Shown here piece by piece: positions 47,540 to 55,887 of a stretch of DNA of 64,000 nucleotides; position 1 is the stretch's first letter; the number at the start of each line of letters is the position of its first letter. The translations under genes were made by a program, and so were the position numbers. This stretch comes from Nonomuraea coxensis DSM 45129 (GTDB lineage: Bacteria; Actinomycetota; Actinomycetes; Streptosporangiales; Streptosporangiaceae). The DNA lies in assembly GCF_019397265.1 (NCBI RefSeq), contig NZ_CP068985.1:3886501-3950500 (forward strand). The letters are read 5' to 3'. The notes under the pieces were generated by a model. That model was not told the origin of the DNA. It ran no database searches and saw only the letters and a list, made by a program, of their open reading frames with translations.

Positions 47540-48700
47540 TCAGACGGCGAGGATCGTGCCCGCGCCGACCGTCAGCCCGCCCTCGCGGACGGCGAACCCG
47601 AGCCCCGGCTCCAGCGCGACCGGCCGGCCCAGCTCGACCGCGACCTCGACGGTCTCGCCCGGCGCGGCGGGCCCGTCCAGGAGCAGCTCGCCGGGCACGT
47701 CCGTGGTCCGCAGGTAGAACTGCGGCCGGTAGCCGGAGGCGATCGGCCGCCGCCGCCCGCCCTCCTCCGGCGTCAGGAGGTAGACGCGGGCGCGGAACGA
47801 CGTCCGCTCGCCCTGGCTGCCGGGCTCGGCCAGCACCATGCCGCGCCGCACCTGCTCGCGGCGGACCCCGCGCAGCAGCACGGCCGCGTTGTCGCCGGCC
47901 TCGCCCCGCTCCATCGTCTTGCCGAACGTCTCGACGCCGGTCACGACCGCCGTGAACCCGGCGCCGAACCCGACGGCCTCGACCTGGTCGCCGACCCGTA
48001 CCGAGCCGCGCTCGATCGCGCCGGTGACGACCGTGCCGCGGCCGGTGACCGTCAGCACGTTCTCGACCGGCATGAGGAACGGCGCGTCCACGTAGCGGAC
48101 GGGCACGGGGATGTGCTCGTCCACGGCCCGCAGCAGCGCCTCCACGGACGCGGTCCAGACCGGGTCGCCCTCCAGCGCCCGCAGCCCGGACACGCGGACC
48201 ATCGGCACGTCACGGTAGCCGTGCGCGGCCAGCAGGTCCTGCAGCTCCAGCTCGACCAGGTCGGTCAGCTCCGGGTCGGCGCCGTCGGCCTTGTTGACGG
48301 CCACGACCAGGTGCTCGACGCCGACCCGCCGGGCCAGCAGCACGTGCTCGCGGGTCTGCGGCATGATGCCGTCGTGCGCGGACACGACGAGGATCGCGCC
48401 GTCGAGCTGCGCCGCCCCCGTGATCATGTTCTTCACGTAGTCGGCGTGGCCCGGCATGTCCACGTGGGCGTAGTGGCGGGTGTCGGTCTCGTACTCGACG
48501 TGCGAGATGTTGATCGTGATGCCCCTGGCGGCCTCCTCCGGGGTGCGGTCGATCCGGTCGAACGGCGTGTACGTCGCCTGCCCGCGCCCGGCCAGCACCT
48601 TCGTGATGGCCGCGGTCAGCGTGGTCTTGCCGTGGTCGACGTGTCCCATCGTGCCGATGTTGAGATGCGGCTTGTTGCGGGTGTAGGCCTGCTTGGCCAT
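47540..48700 (-). CDS. tuf: divergent EF-Tu paralogue with elfamycin-resistance-type residues
   Basis: 386 residues from the ATG at 48700 with GAGGAAGGAA upstream; about ten residues shorter than a typical main EF-Tu. All GTPase motifs are present: [24 protein letters not shown]. It differs from a normal housekeeping EF-Tu at many conserved places ([11 protein letters not shown] for NKx[17 protein letters not shown] for YFRTTDVTG; end [18 protein letters not shown]). Residue Arg125 aligns with E. coli Gln124 and Ala273 with Gly275, positions where changes are known to give kirromycin and GE2270A resistance. It stands alone, away from rps/rpl genes, as expected of a specialised copy such as Streptomyces EF-Tu3. 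Confidence 0.95.
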   Translation of the reverse strand: MAKQAYTRNKPHLNIGTMGHVDHGKTTLTAAITKVLAGRGQATYTPFDRIDRTPEEAARGITINISHVEYETDTRHYAHVDMPGHADYVKNMITGAAQLDGAILVVSAHDGIMPQTREHVLLARRVGVEHLVVAVNKADGADPELTDLVELELQDLLAAHGYRDVPMVRVSGLRALEGDPVWTASVEALLRAVDEHIPVPVRYVDAPFLMPVENVLTVTGRGTVVTGAIERGSVRVGDQVEAVGFGAGFTAVVTGVETFGKTMERGEAGDNAAVLLRGVRREQVRRGMVLAEPGSQGERTSFRARVYLLTPEEGGRRRPIASGYRPQFYLRTTDVPGELLLDGPAAPGETVEVAVELGRPVALEPGLGFAVREGGLTVGAGTILAV

Positions 48701-48935
48701 GGTTCCTTCCTCGGCTGCCCGGTGTGGTGTGTGACCCGTCTCAGGGGCTCGACCTCCCCCCGCCGGGTCACCTCGGACTCACGGGAAGAGGTCAGCGCTC
48801 CAGGCCGCCGCGGGCACGCTCGAAGGCGCCCGGCAGTGCGGGCGTCGTGAGGCGAGCGTGCGGGAACATGAGGACCATGGTGCGGTGATCAGCGCGAGAC
48901 CGCAACGCATTATTCCCCCGAGGAGAGGACCCCGC

Positions 48936-50252
48936 GTGGCCGACGTCATGGACCGCAGGAGACTCGCCGAGCTCATCGCCGCGTACGAGGTGCCCGGGTC
49001 GGCGCTCGCCTGCCTGCACCGCGGCGAGCTGACCGAGCTGGCGGCCGGCACCCTCAACGCCGCCACCGGCGTCGAGGCGACCCCCGACTCGCTCTTCCAG
49101 ATCGGCTCGATCACCAAGGTGTGGACCGCGACCCTGCTCATGCAGCAGGCCGAGCGCGGCCGGCTCACCCTGGACACGCCGGTGCGCGAGGTGCTGCCGG
49201 GCTTCCGGGTCGCCGACGAGGAGGTCAGCCGGGCGGTCACCGTCCGCCACCTGCTCACCCACACCAGCGGCATCGACGGCGACCTGTTCCTCGACACCGG
49301 CCGCGGCGACGACTGCGTGGAGAAGTACGTCGCCGCCTGCGCCGGCCTCGCCCAGAACCACCCGCTCGGCGCCACCCACTCCTACTGCAACTCCGGGTTC
49401 GTGATCGCCGGCCTGATGCTGGAGCGGCTGGCGGGCAAACGCTGGGACGACCTGGTCAGGGAGGAGATCGCCGGCCCGCTCGGCCTCACCCACACCTGGA
49501 CGCTGCCCGAGGACGTGCTCCGCTTCCGCGCCGCGACCGGCCACCTCGACGGCGGCGCGCCCGCCCCGGTCTGGGGCCTCATGCGGGCGATGGGCCCGGC
49601 GGGGCTCATCTGCGCCCGCCCCGCCGACGTCGTCGCCTTCGCCCGCGCCCACCTGGAGGGCGGCCTGCTCGCCGACCCGGCCGCGATGTGGGAGCCGCAG
49701 GTGGACCTCCCCAACCCCCACACGCTGGGCCCCCAGTGGGGGATCGGCTGGACCCTCGACGAGTGGGACGGCCACCGGGTGATCTCCCACGGCGGCAACA
49801 CGATCGGCCAGCACGCCATGCTCTGGGCCGTCCCCGCCACCGGCACCGTCGTGTGCGTCACCGCCAACGGCGGCCACTCCGGCGCCTTCACCCGGGCCGT
49901 GGCGACGGAGCTGTTCGCGGCGCTCGACGGCCTCACCGTGCCGCCCGCGCTCGAACCGCCCGCCACGCCGGTCGAGGTCGACGCCGCCCGCCACGCCGGC
50001 GTGTACGAGCGGACCGGCGCCCGCCTGACGGTCACCGTACGCGACGGCGGCCTGCGGCTGCGCACCGAGAACACGGGCCCGCTGGCCGACCTGGCGGAGC
50101 CCGACGAGTACGACCTGGTGGCGGTGGACGAGGTCACCTTCGCCGGCCGGCCGCGCGGCGGCCCCGCCTGGACCTCCGCCGTCTTCTACGAGCTGCCGGA
50201 CGGCTCCCCGTACGTGCATCTCGGCGCCCGCGCCACCCCCAGGACTGCCTGA
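48936..50252 (+). CDS. serine beta-lactamase/DD-peptidase-fold hydrolase
   Basis: 438 residues from the GTG at 48936, with GAGGAGAGGA 7 bp upstream. The SxxK motif is in FQIGSITKVWTATLLM (Ser about 57), the second motif is YCN in HSYCNSGFVIAGLML (about 149), and the third region is the HGGNTIGQHA segment, as in class C beta-lactamase-like and ClbP/D-aminopeptidase-like proteins. A C-terminal beta domain of about 110 residues (PVEVDAARHAGVYERTGARLTVTVRDGGLRL) follows. No signal peptide, so it is cytoplasmic and more likely a peptidase or esterase than a resistance enzyme. Confidence 0.9.
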   Translation: MADVMDRRRLAELIAAYEVPGSALACLHRGELTELAAGTLNAATGVEATPDSLFQIGSITKVWTATLLMQQAERGRLTLDTPVREVLPGFRVADEEVSRAVTVRHLLTHTSGIDGDLFLDTGRGDDCVEKYVAACAGLAQNHPLGATHSYCNSGFVIAGLMLERLAGKRWDDLVREEIAGPLGLTHTWTLPEDVLRFRAATGHLDGGAPAPVWGLMRAMGPAGLICARPADVVAFARAHLEGGLLADPAAMWEPQVDLPNPHTLGPQWGIGWTLDEWDGHRVISHGGNTIGQHAMLWAVPATGTVVCVTANGGHSGAFTRAVATELFAALDGLTVPPALEPPATPVEVDAARHAGVYERTGARLTVTVRDGGLRLRTENTGPLADLAEPDEYDLVAVDEVTFAGRPRGGPAWTSAVFYELPDGSPYVHLGARATPRTA

Positions 50253-50256
50253 GCGC

Positions 50257-51357
50257 TCAGAGGGCGATCCACTCGGTGGAGGTGGTGACCTCCTTCAGCA
50301 CCTCCGGCAGCGGCTCGACGCCGAGCCCCGGCCCGGAAGGCACCTCCAGGTGCCCGTCCGCCAGCTCGAACGGCTCGGTCACGTCGGTCGCGTAGTAGCG
50401 CCGCGACCCGGAGGTGTCGCCCGGCAGCGTGAAGCCCGGCAGCGCGGCGAGCGCCACGTTCGCCGCCCGGCCGAGGCCGGTCTCCAGCATGCCGCCGCAC
50501 CACACCGCGATCCCGTGCGCCCGGCACAGATCGTGCACCCGCCGCGCCTCCAGGTAGCCGCCGAGCCGGCCGGGCTTGATGTTGACGATCGAGCACGAGC
50601 CGAGCTCGATCGCGGCGGCGGCGTGCTCGGCCGACTCGATCGACTCGTCCAGGCAGATCGGCGTGCGCAGCCGGCGGGCCAGCCGGGCGTGCTGCACCAG
50701 GTCGTCGTTGGCGAGGGGCTGCTCGATGAGCAGCAGGTCGAAGGCGTCCAGCCGGGCCAGGCGGGGCGCGTCGGCCAGGGTGTAGGCGGCGTTGGCGTCG
50801 ACCTGGAGCAGCACGTCGTCGCCGAAGCGCTCGCGCACCGCGCGCACCGGCTCGACGTCCCAGCCCGGCTCGATCTTCAGCTTGATCCTGACGTACCCCT
50901 CGTCGAGGTAGCCCGCGACGGCGTCGAGGAGCCGCGGGATCGTGTCCATGATGCCGACCGACACCCCGCACGGCACCCGCGTGCGGGCGGCGCCGAGGAA
51001 CCCGGCGAACGACTCGCCGGCCGCCCTGAGCTGCGCGTCGAGCACGGCGGTCTCCAGGGCCGCCTTGGCCATGCGGTGCCCCTTGACCGGCTGCAGGGCG
51101 CGGCCGACGGCGTTGGCGTCCAGGGTCGCCGGCAGGGCGGGCAGCAGGAAGCGGCGGATCACGTCGGCGGCGCCGTCGACGTACTCGGGGGAGTAGAGCG
51201 GCTCGGACATGGCCACGCACTCGCCCCAGCCCTCGGCCTCGGGCGTCACGACCCGCACGAGCAGGACGTCGCGGGAGGTCTCGGTGCCGAACGAGGTACG
51301 GAACGGCGCCACGAGCGGCATCGCGATGCGCCGCAGCTCGACTCCAGTGATCTTCAC
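50257..51357 (-). CDS. enolase-superfamily N-acylamino-acid racemase / o-succinylbenzoate synthase / dipeptide epimerase-type protein
   Basis: 366 residues from a GTG at 51357 that overlaps the stop of the acyltransferase (GTGA). The catalytic set of the muconate-lactonising subgroup is complete: Lys-x-Lys in YVRIKLKIEPG (about 157-159), metal ligands in LLQVDANAAY, LLLIEQPL and ICLDESIES, and the opposite Lys in SIVNIKPGRLGG (about 260). Numbering is close to that of characterised NSAR/OSBS enzymes. Coupling to an acyltransferase suits N-acyl-amino-acid racemisation better than menaquinone synthesis, since no men genes are nearby. Confidence 0.88.
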   Translation of the reverse strand: MKITGVELRRIAMPLVAPFRTSFGTETSRDVLLVRVVTPEAEGWGECVAMSEPLYSPEYVDGAADVIRRFLLPALPATLDANAVGRALQPVKGHRMAKAALETAVLDAQLRAAGESFAGFLGAARTRVPCGVSVGIMDTIPRLLDAVAGYLDEGYVRIKLKIEPGWDVEPVRAVRERFGDDVLLQVDANAAYTLADAPRLARLDAFDLLLIEQPLANDDLVQHARLARRLRTPICLDESIESAEHAAAAIELGSCSIVNIKPGRLGGYLEARRVHDLCRAHGIAVWCGGMLETGLGRAANVALAALPGFTLPGDTSGSRRYYATDVTEPFELADGHLEVPSGPGLGVEPLPEVLKEVTTSTEWIAL

Positions 51358-52088
51358 GCTCTCTCCACAACGTAGTAGGTCCTGCCGCGGAACCCGGTCA
51401 CGGCGCGGCCCTCGGCCATGAGCCCGCCGAGCACGTCGCGCACCGCGTGCCGCCAGGACTTGGCGGCGCCCGGGTCGGCGCCGCGCAGCCGCTCGATGTC
51501 GGCCGGCACCGCCACCAGCACCGTATCGGCGTCCACGGGCCCGGGGACGGGCCGCCCGCCCTCGTCGGCCAGCGCCACCACGGCGTCCGCCCGCTCCGGC
51601 GCCGGGGCGGGGGACCCGCCGACCGGCCACTCGGTCAGCAGCCGGTCGGACTCGTCGCCGCGGTTGATCGCGTCGGCCATGACGCCGTAGAAGTCGGGCA
51701 GGTACGCGACCGGCCGCGCCCCCAGCTTGGCCAGGTTGAAGTGCGCGTTGCGGCGCACGAGCGGGTCGTAGGTCCAGGTGACGCGCTCCAGCCCGTGCTC
51801 CCCGGCCCAGCGCCGCTGGTGCAGCTTGAGCGCGTGCCCGGCGCCGGGCGCGATCGTGCCGGTGACGTGCGAGTGCAGCGCGGCCCCCGCCGCGAGGAAC
51901 CCCACCGACGCGCCCACCAGCCGGTCGCCGTCGAACGCGCCGGCGGCGTACCCGCCGGCGTGCGTCAGCGCCCGCATCAGCTCCACAGTGACCGGCGGAG
52001 CCGCGGGCCCGAACCGCCAGATGGTCTCGAACAGCGCGTCGACCCGCTCGAACTCCGCGATCTCCCGCAGCTCCCTGACCTCGAACAC
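51354..52088 (-). CDS. GNAT-type N-acyltransferase coupled to the racemase
   Basis: 244 residues. The GNAT core is seen in VRELREIAEFERVDALFETIW.., YAAGAFDGDRLVGASVGFL, and LKLHQRRWAGEHGLERVTWTYDPLVRRNAHFNLAKLGARPV, which is the acyl-CoA-binding part followed by a typical late segment. Its last bases overlap the start of the racemase gene, so both are made together. In characterised pathways an N-succinyltransferase of this fold pairs with an N-succinylamino-acid racemase to convert D- to L-amino acids; the needed deacylase is not in the window. Confidence 0.82.
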   Translation of the reverse strand: MFEVRELREIAEFERVDALFETIWRFGPAAPPVTVELMRALTHAGGYAAGAFDGDRLVGASVGFLAAGAALHSHVTGTIAPGAGHALKLHQRRWAGEHGLERVTWTYDPLVRRNAHFNLAKLGARPVAYLPDFYGVMADAINRGDESDRLLTEWPVGGSPAPAPERADAVVALADEGGRPVPGPVDADTVLVAVPADIERLRGADPGAAKSWRHAVRDVLGGLMAEGRAVTGFRGRTYYVVERA

Positions 52089-52142
52089 CCGCAGCCGCCC
52101 CTTCCCGCGCGGACCCGCCCACCTGGGCTTGCAGGGGCGACG

Positions 52143-52688
52143 TTACGCCATGGGCGCGATGCGGACCCGGCGCGGGGCCTCCTGGCTGAGCCGGACCGCG
52201 TCGAGCGGCACCGTCACCTGCGGCGTGCGGTAGCGGCCGCCGGCGAAGCGGTCGGCGAGCGCGGCCCGCACCGCCGCCGCCGTCACGTGGCCGTCGAGCG
52301 AGCCGCGGCCGTCGCGGCCGATCTCGACCGCGCACGGGCCCGGCTGCGCGGCCAGCGCCAGCCCCGCCACCGCCGCCCCGGCGAGGGCGCCGACGTCGTC
52401 GCCGGTCCAGCCGTAGTGCCACATCCCGGCCGCCATCACCGGCGCCGCCGGGCAGGAGCCGGGCTCGATGAGCACGACGTCCATGCCGCGGAAGAGCTGC
52501 CCGGCGATCTCCTCGGCGCCCCGGGCCACCCGGCTGCCGGCGCGCAGCCCCGGGAAGTGCGGCACCTGGCCGCCGACCGAGAAGATGAGCTTGATGCCCG
52601 GCTCCGACGGGCCCGGGCTGCTGTCGCGCCACCCGCAGGCGACGAGGTCGGCCGTGCCGGCCGACCTCCATGTGCCGATGCGCAGCAT
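52143..52688 (-). CDS. hypothetical protein
   Basis: 181 residues from an ATG at 52688, upstream of and co-directional with the acyltransferase/racemase pair (54-bp gap). Motifs visible are IGTWRSAGTADLVACGWRD.., RGMDVVLIEPGSCPAAPVMAAGMWHYGWTG and the end VTVPLDAVRLSQEAPRRVRIAP. It has two or three cysteines and no signal peptide. I do not recognise it. Its place suggests a link with acyl-amino-acid metabolism, but nothing in the sequence proves that. Confidence 0.7.
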   Translation of the reverse strand: MLRIGTWRSAGTADLVACGWRDSSPGPSEPGIKLIFSVGGQVPHFPGLRAGSRVARGAEEIAGQLFRGMDVVLIEPGSCPAAPVMAAGMWHYGWTGDDVGALAGAAVAGLALAAQPGPCAVEIGRDGRGSLDGHVTAAAVRAALADRFAGGRYRTPQVTVPLDAVRLSQEAPRRVRIAPMA

Positions 52689-52734
52689 GAGGGATGACTA
52701 CCCTGCGGAACCGCCGGTGACACTCGGTGACTCG

Positions 52735-54327
52735 CTAGCGCAGGCTCCAGGCGTCGAGCCTGCGCAGCACCCGCGACACCACGGCAGGGTCGGCGCGCGG
52801 GTCGCGGCGGGCCTCCAGCACCTCCTGGCGGGCGGCCGACAACATCTCGCCCTGCACCCGCCGGACGAGCGCCGCGCGCCGCGCCCGCGCCTCGTACGCC
52901 TCCCGCCGCTCCTCCTCGCCCGCCTCCGGGCTGAGCCGCGGCCCGAGCCCCAGCATGCGCCGGTTGAGCTGCTCCAGCACCTCCTCCGGGAGGTCCTCGG
53001 CCTCGTCGATCTCCCGCAGCCGCCGCTTGGCGGCCTTGGCCGCGGCGTGCGCCAGCCGTTTCTCCAGCTCCCGCTCGGCCGCGGTGTCGGCCTGGACGCC
53101 CAGCCGCGACACCAGCCACGGCAGCGTCAGCCCCTGCACGACGAGCGTCACCAGGATGACCGCGAACGCGATGAACACGATCGCCGTCCGCTCGGGGAAC
53201 GGCGAGCCGTCGGCCAGCGTCAGCGGGATGGCCAGCGCGAGCGCCACCGACGCCACCCCGCGCATGCCCGCCCACCACATGACGACGGTCTCGCGCCAGC
53301 TCAGCGGGATCTCGCTGTCCTCGTGCCGCCGCCCTTCCGTCTTCTTCGCCACCCAGGCCGCCGGCAGCAGCCACAGCAGCCGGACCAGCACCACGGCCGC
53401 CACGACGGCGGCGCTCCAGCCCAGCAGCGGGCCGACCCGGTCCGCCTCGACGCCGAGCACGGCGTGCAGCTCCAGCCCGATCAGCCCGAACGCCACGCCC
53501 GTCACCAGCGTCTCCACGACCTGCCAGAACGTGCGGGCGGCGAACCTGCCCATCACGTCGTCGGCGTCGAGGGTCCGGTCGGCGAGGTAGAAGGCGCAGG
53601 TCAGCACGGCCAGCACGCCGGATCCGTGCAGCTCGTCGGCCACCGCGTAGCTGACGAACGGCACCAGCAGCGACAGCCCCACCTGCAGCGTGGCGTCGCC
53701 GAGCAGGTCCATCAGCTTCGCGCTCAGCCAGCCGAGCCCGAGCCCCACCAGCACGGCCACCACCGCCGACAGCGCGAACTCGGCCAGCGCCCCAGGCCAG
53801 GAGAAGGTGCCGGTCACCGCGGCCGCGATCGCCACGTGGTAGAGCACGATGGCGGTCACGTCGTTGAACAGGCCCTCGCCCTCCAGCAGCGCCACCATGC
53901 GCCGCGGCAGCCCGAGCCGCCCGGCCACCGCCGTCGCGGCCACCGGGTCGGGCGGCGCGACCAGCGCCCCGAGCGCCACGGCGGCGGCCAGCGGCAGGCC
54001 GGGCACGAGCGCGTGCGCGACCGCCGCCACCACCGCCGTCGTCACGAACACCAGCGCCACGGCCAGCAGGAAGATCGGCCGCCACTGGGCCGCGAACTGC
54101 CGCCACGACGTGCCCCGTGAGGCCGCGTACAGCAGCGGCGGCAGCAGGAGGGGCAGGACGATGCCGGGCGGCACGTTCACGTCGGGGACGAAGGGCAGGA
54201 CCGCCATGAGGATGCCGAGCAGGGTCATCAGCACGGGCGCGGGCAGCCCCAGCCGGTCGCCCAGCGGGACGGTGATCAGCGCGCCCAGCAGCACCAGTAT
54301 GAGCAGCACGAACTGGTCCACCGTCAC
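52735..54327 (-). CDS. Na+/H+ antiporter, CPA1 family
   Basis: 530 residues with about 12 membrane segments in the first 400 residues. Conserved CPA1 features include LPLLLPPLLYAASRG, the PPDPVAATAVAGRLGLPRRMVALLEGEGLFNDVTAIVLYHVA region (with the transport-essential acidic pair), and WWAGMRGVASVALALAIPL. A cytoplasmic tail of about 110 charged residues (VLEQLNRRMLGLGPRLSPEAGEEERREAYEARARRAALVRRVQGEM and beyond, by key parts) is probably regulatory. It exchanges Na+ for H+ to control pH and salt. Confidence 0.93.
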   Translation of the reverse strand: MTVDQFVLLILVLLGALITVPLGDRLGLPAPVLMTLLGILMAVLPFVPDVNVPPGIVLPLLLPPLLYAASRGTSWRQFAAQWRPIFLLAVALVFVTTAVVAAVAHALVPGLPLAAAVALGALVAPPDPVAATAVAGRLGLPRRMVALLEGEGLFNDVTAIVLYHVAIAAAVTGTFSWPGALAEFALSAVVAVLVGLGLGWLSAKLMDLLGDATLQVGLSLLVPFVSYAVADELHGSGVLAVLTCAFYLADRTLDADDVMGRFAARTFWQVVETLVTGVAFGLIGLELHAVLGVEADRVGPLLGWSAAVVAAVVLVRLLWLLPAAWVAKKTEGRRHEDSEIPLSWRETVVMWWAGMRGVASVALALAIPLTLADGSPFPERTAIVFIAFAVILVTLVVQGLTLPWLVSRLGVQADTAAERELEKRLAHAAAKAAKRRLREIDEAEDLPEEVLEQLNRRMLGLGPRLSPEAGEEERREAYEARARRAALVRRVQGEMLSAARQEVLEARRDPRADPAVVSRVLRRLDAWSLR

Positions 54328-54368
54328 CCCCCGTGTGATCGACCGCGACCCAGCGTAGCCGAGGACGA

Positions 54369-55013
54369 TCAGGCGAACAGGGCGGGCCCGTACCTCAGCA
54401 CGATGAGCAGCGCCAGCGCGAGCAGCCAGATCGTCACGGCCAGCGCGTCGAGGTCGGCGGCGATGGCCCGGCGCAGCGCCCCCTGCGCCCCGCGGGGCAG
54501 GTAGAGGTTGCCGTCACGGATGTTGACGTGCGTCAGCGTGGACCACACCAGCGTCGTCGAGACGGTCACCAGCAGGCACCACGGGCACAGCGCGCCGATG
54601 ACGTACATCGACTGCGACAGCAGCCAGTACGCGAAGACCAGCCCGAGCGTGTACACCACCTGCGCGGCGAACATGAACCAGCGCGGGAAGCGCGCCCCGC
54701 CGAGCGCCGCCGTCGCGATCGTGATGACGACCGGCTCGCAGATCAGCCCGAGGAAGGCGTTGGGGAAGCCGAACAGGTGGGCCTGCCACGAGCTGCCGAC
54801 CGTGCCGCAGCTCACCACGCTGTTGATGTCGCAGGACAGGTCGGCCGCCGGGTCGGCGGCCAGCCGCAGCGCGTCCACCGACAGCACGAACGACGCGGTC
54901 AGGCTGAGGCACGCCGACAGGAGCATGGTGCCGTAGAGCCAGCCGTCGGAGTGCCGCAGCGCGTGCAGCCGGGGCAGCACCCCGGTCACGGGGCTGGTCT
55001 CCGAGCTGGTCAC
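54369..55013 (-). CDS. vitamin K epoxide reductase (VKOR) family protein
   Basis: 214 residues from a GTG at 55013 that overlaps the stop of the DsbA-like gene (GTGA). It has four to five membrane segments, the loop cysteines in CDINSVVSCGTVGSSW and the quinone-side active site in ALCPWCLLVTV (Cys-Pro-Trp-Cys). Bacterial VKOR passes electrons from DsbA-like proteins to the quinone pool, re-oxidising the disulfide donor. The strict coupling to the thioredoxin-fold gene upstream supports exactly that role in oxidative folding of secreted proteins. Confidence 0.94.
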   Translation of the reverse strand: MTSSETSPVTGVLPRLHALRHSDGWLYGTMLLSACLSLTASFVLSVDALRLAADPAADLSCDINSVVSCGTVGSSWQAHLFGFPNAFLGLICEPVVITIATAALGGARFPRWFMFAAQVVYTLGLVFAYWLLSQSMYVIGALCPWCLLVTVSTTLVWSTLTHVNIRDGNLYLPRGAQGALRRAIAADLDALAVTIWLLALALLIVLRYGPALFA

Positions 55014-55780
55014 CGGGCGCCCTTCGCGCCGGCCGCCGCGGCCGTGAGGGCCTGGGTCAGGGGGCCGGCCGTGTACAGGTCGCCCTGGAACGCCTTCCCG
55101 TCGATCCGCACCGTCGGGGTGCCGCTGACGCCGGACGAGAACGCCGCCTGCGTCGCGGAGGCGGCCCACGCCTCGAAGGTCCGCTGCCCGAAGGCGGTCA
55201 CCACGTCCGTGGGAACCCCGGCCCCGCGCGCCAGCTCGGCGATCCGCTCGTCGGTGAGCCCCTCGCCGCCCTCGGCCGGCTGGTACGCGAACAGGGCCGC
55301 GCTGAAGGCGAGGACCTTCTCCGGCGCGCGGTCGGCGACCGTGGCGACCGCGTTCGCGGCGCGCGTGGAGTAGCGGGTGCCGCTGCTCGCCTGGTCGAGG
55401 AAGGCCAGGGGGTGCAGCTCCAGCCGTACGGTGCCGGCCTCGACCAGCTGCGCCACCTCGGCGCCGTTGGCCGTCTCGAAGCGCCCGCAGAAGGGGCACA
55501 TGTAGTCGAGGTAGACCTCCAGCCGCACCGGCGCGTCCGCGCGGCCGAGGGCGAGCGCGCCGTCCGCCGTCGCGATCGCCGGGGCCGGGCCGGACTTCGC
55601 GGCGGGGGAGGGCTTGCCGCCCGCCGCGTTCACGAGGGCGATCACGATCGCCACCACCAGTCCCGCGATGATCAGACCGCCGCCGATCGCGACCAGGTGG
55701 ATCCGCTTCCTCCTGCGCCGCCCGGCGGCGGTGCGGGCCTCGCGCAGCTCGCGCGACCTGCTCCGTGCCTCGGTGCTCAT
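55010..55780 (-). CDS. DsbA-like membrane-anchored thioredoxin-fold protein
   Basis: 256 residues from the ATG at 55780; an ATG four codons earlier (55792) is the alternative. A short basic cytoplasmic head (AGRRRRKRIH) is followed by one membrane anchor (LVAIGGGLIIAGLVVAIVIALV). The outer domain begins DGALALGRADAPVRLEVYLDYMCPFCGRFE with the active site Cys-Pro-Phe-Cys and ends with the cis-Pro loop SGVSGTPTVRIDG. It should introduce disulfides into exported proteins and be recharged by the coupled VKOR protein. Confidence 0.93.
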   Translation of the reverse strand: MSTEARSRSRELREARTAAGRRRRKRIHLVAIGGGLIIAGLVVAIVIALVNAAGGKPSPAAKSGPAPAIATADGALALGRADAPVRLEVYLDYMCPFCGRFETANGAEVAQLVEAGTVRLELHPLAFLDQASSGTRYSTRAANAVATVADRAPEKVLAFSAALFAYQPAEGGEGLTDERIAELARGAGVPTDVVTAFGQRTFEAWAASATQAAFSSGVSGTPTVRIDGKAFQGDLYTAGPLTQALTAAAAGAKGAR

Positions 55781-55887
55781 GGCTGCCAGCATCCGGCATG
55801 GGGGCGGGCCGGCACCCGGGCCGAAGGGTCCCGATCTTGGGGCCGTTGGTCCCGGATCGGGCGCTCCGCGCTACCTTCCTGGCGTCG

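Noticed and set aside
47540..48700. An elfamycin biosynthetic cluster around the EF-Tu paralogue
   Set aside because: The flanking genes are a beta-galactosidase and a serine hydrolase; no polyketide, thiopeptide or tailoring genes lie in the window near it.
54369..55799. An apparent fusion of VKOR with an upstream 260-residue domain
   Set aside because: The upstream part is an out-of-frame reading of the DsbA-like gene; the real genes overlap by GTGA at 55010-55013.
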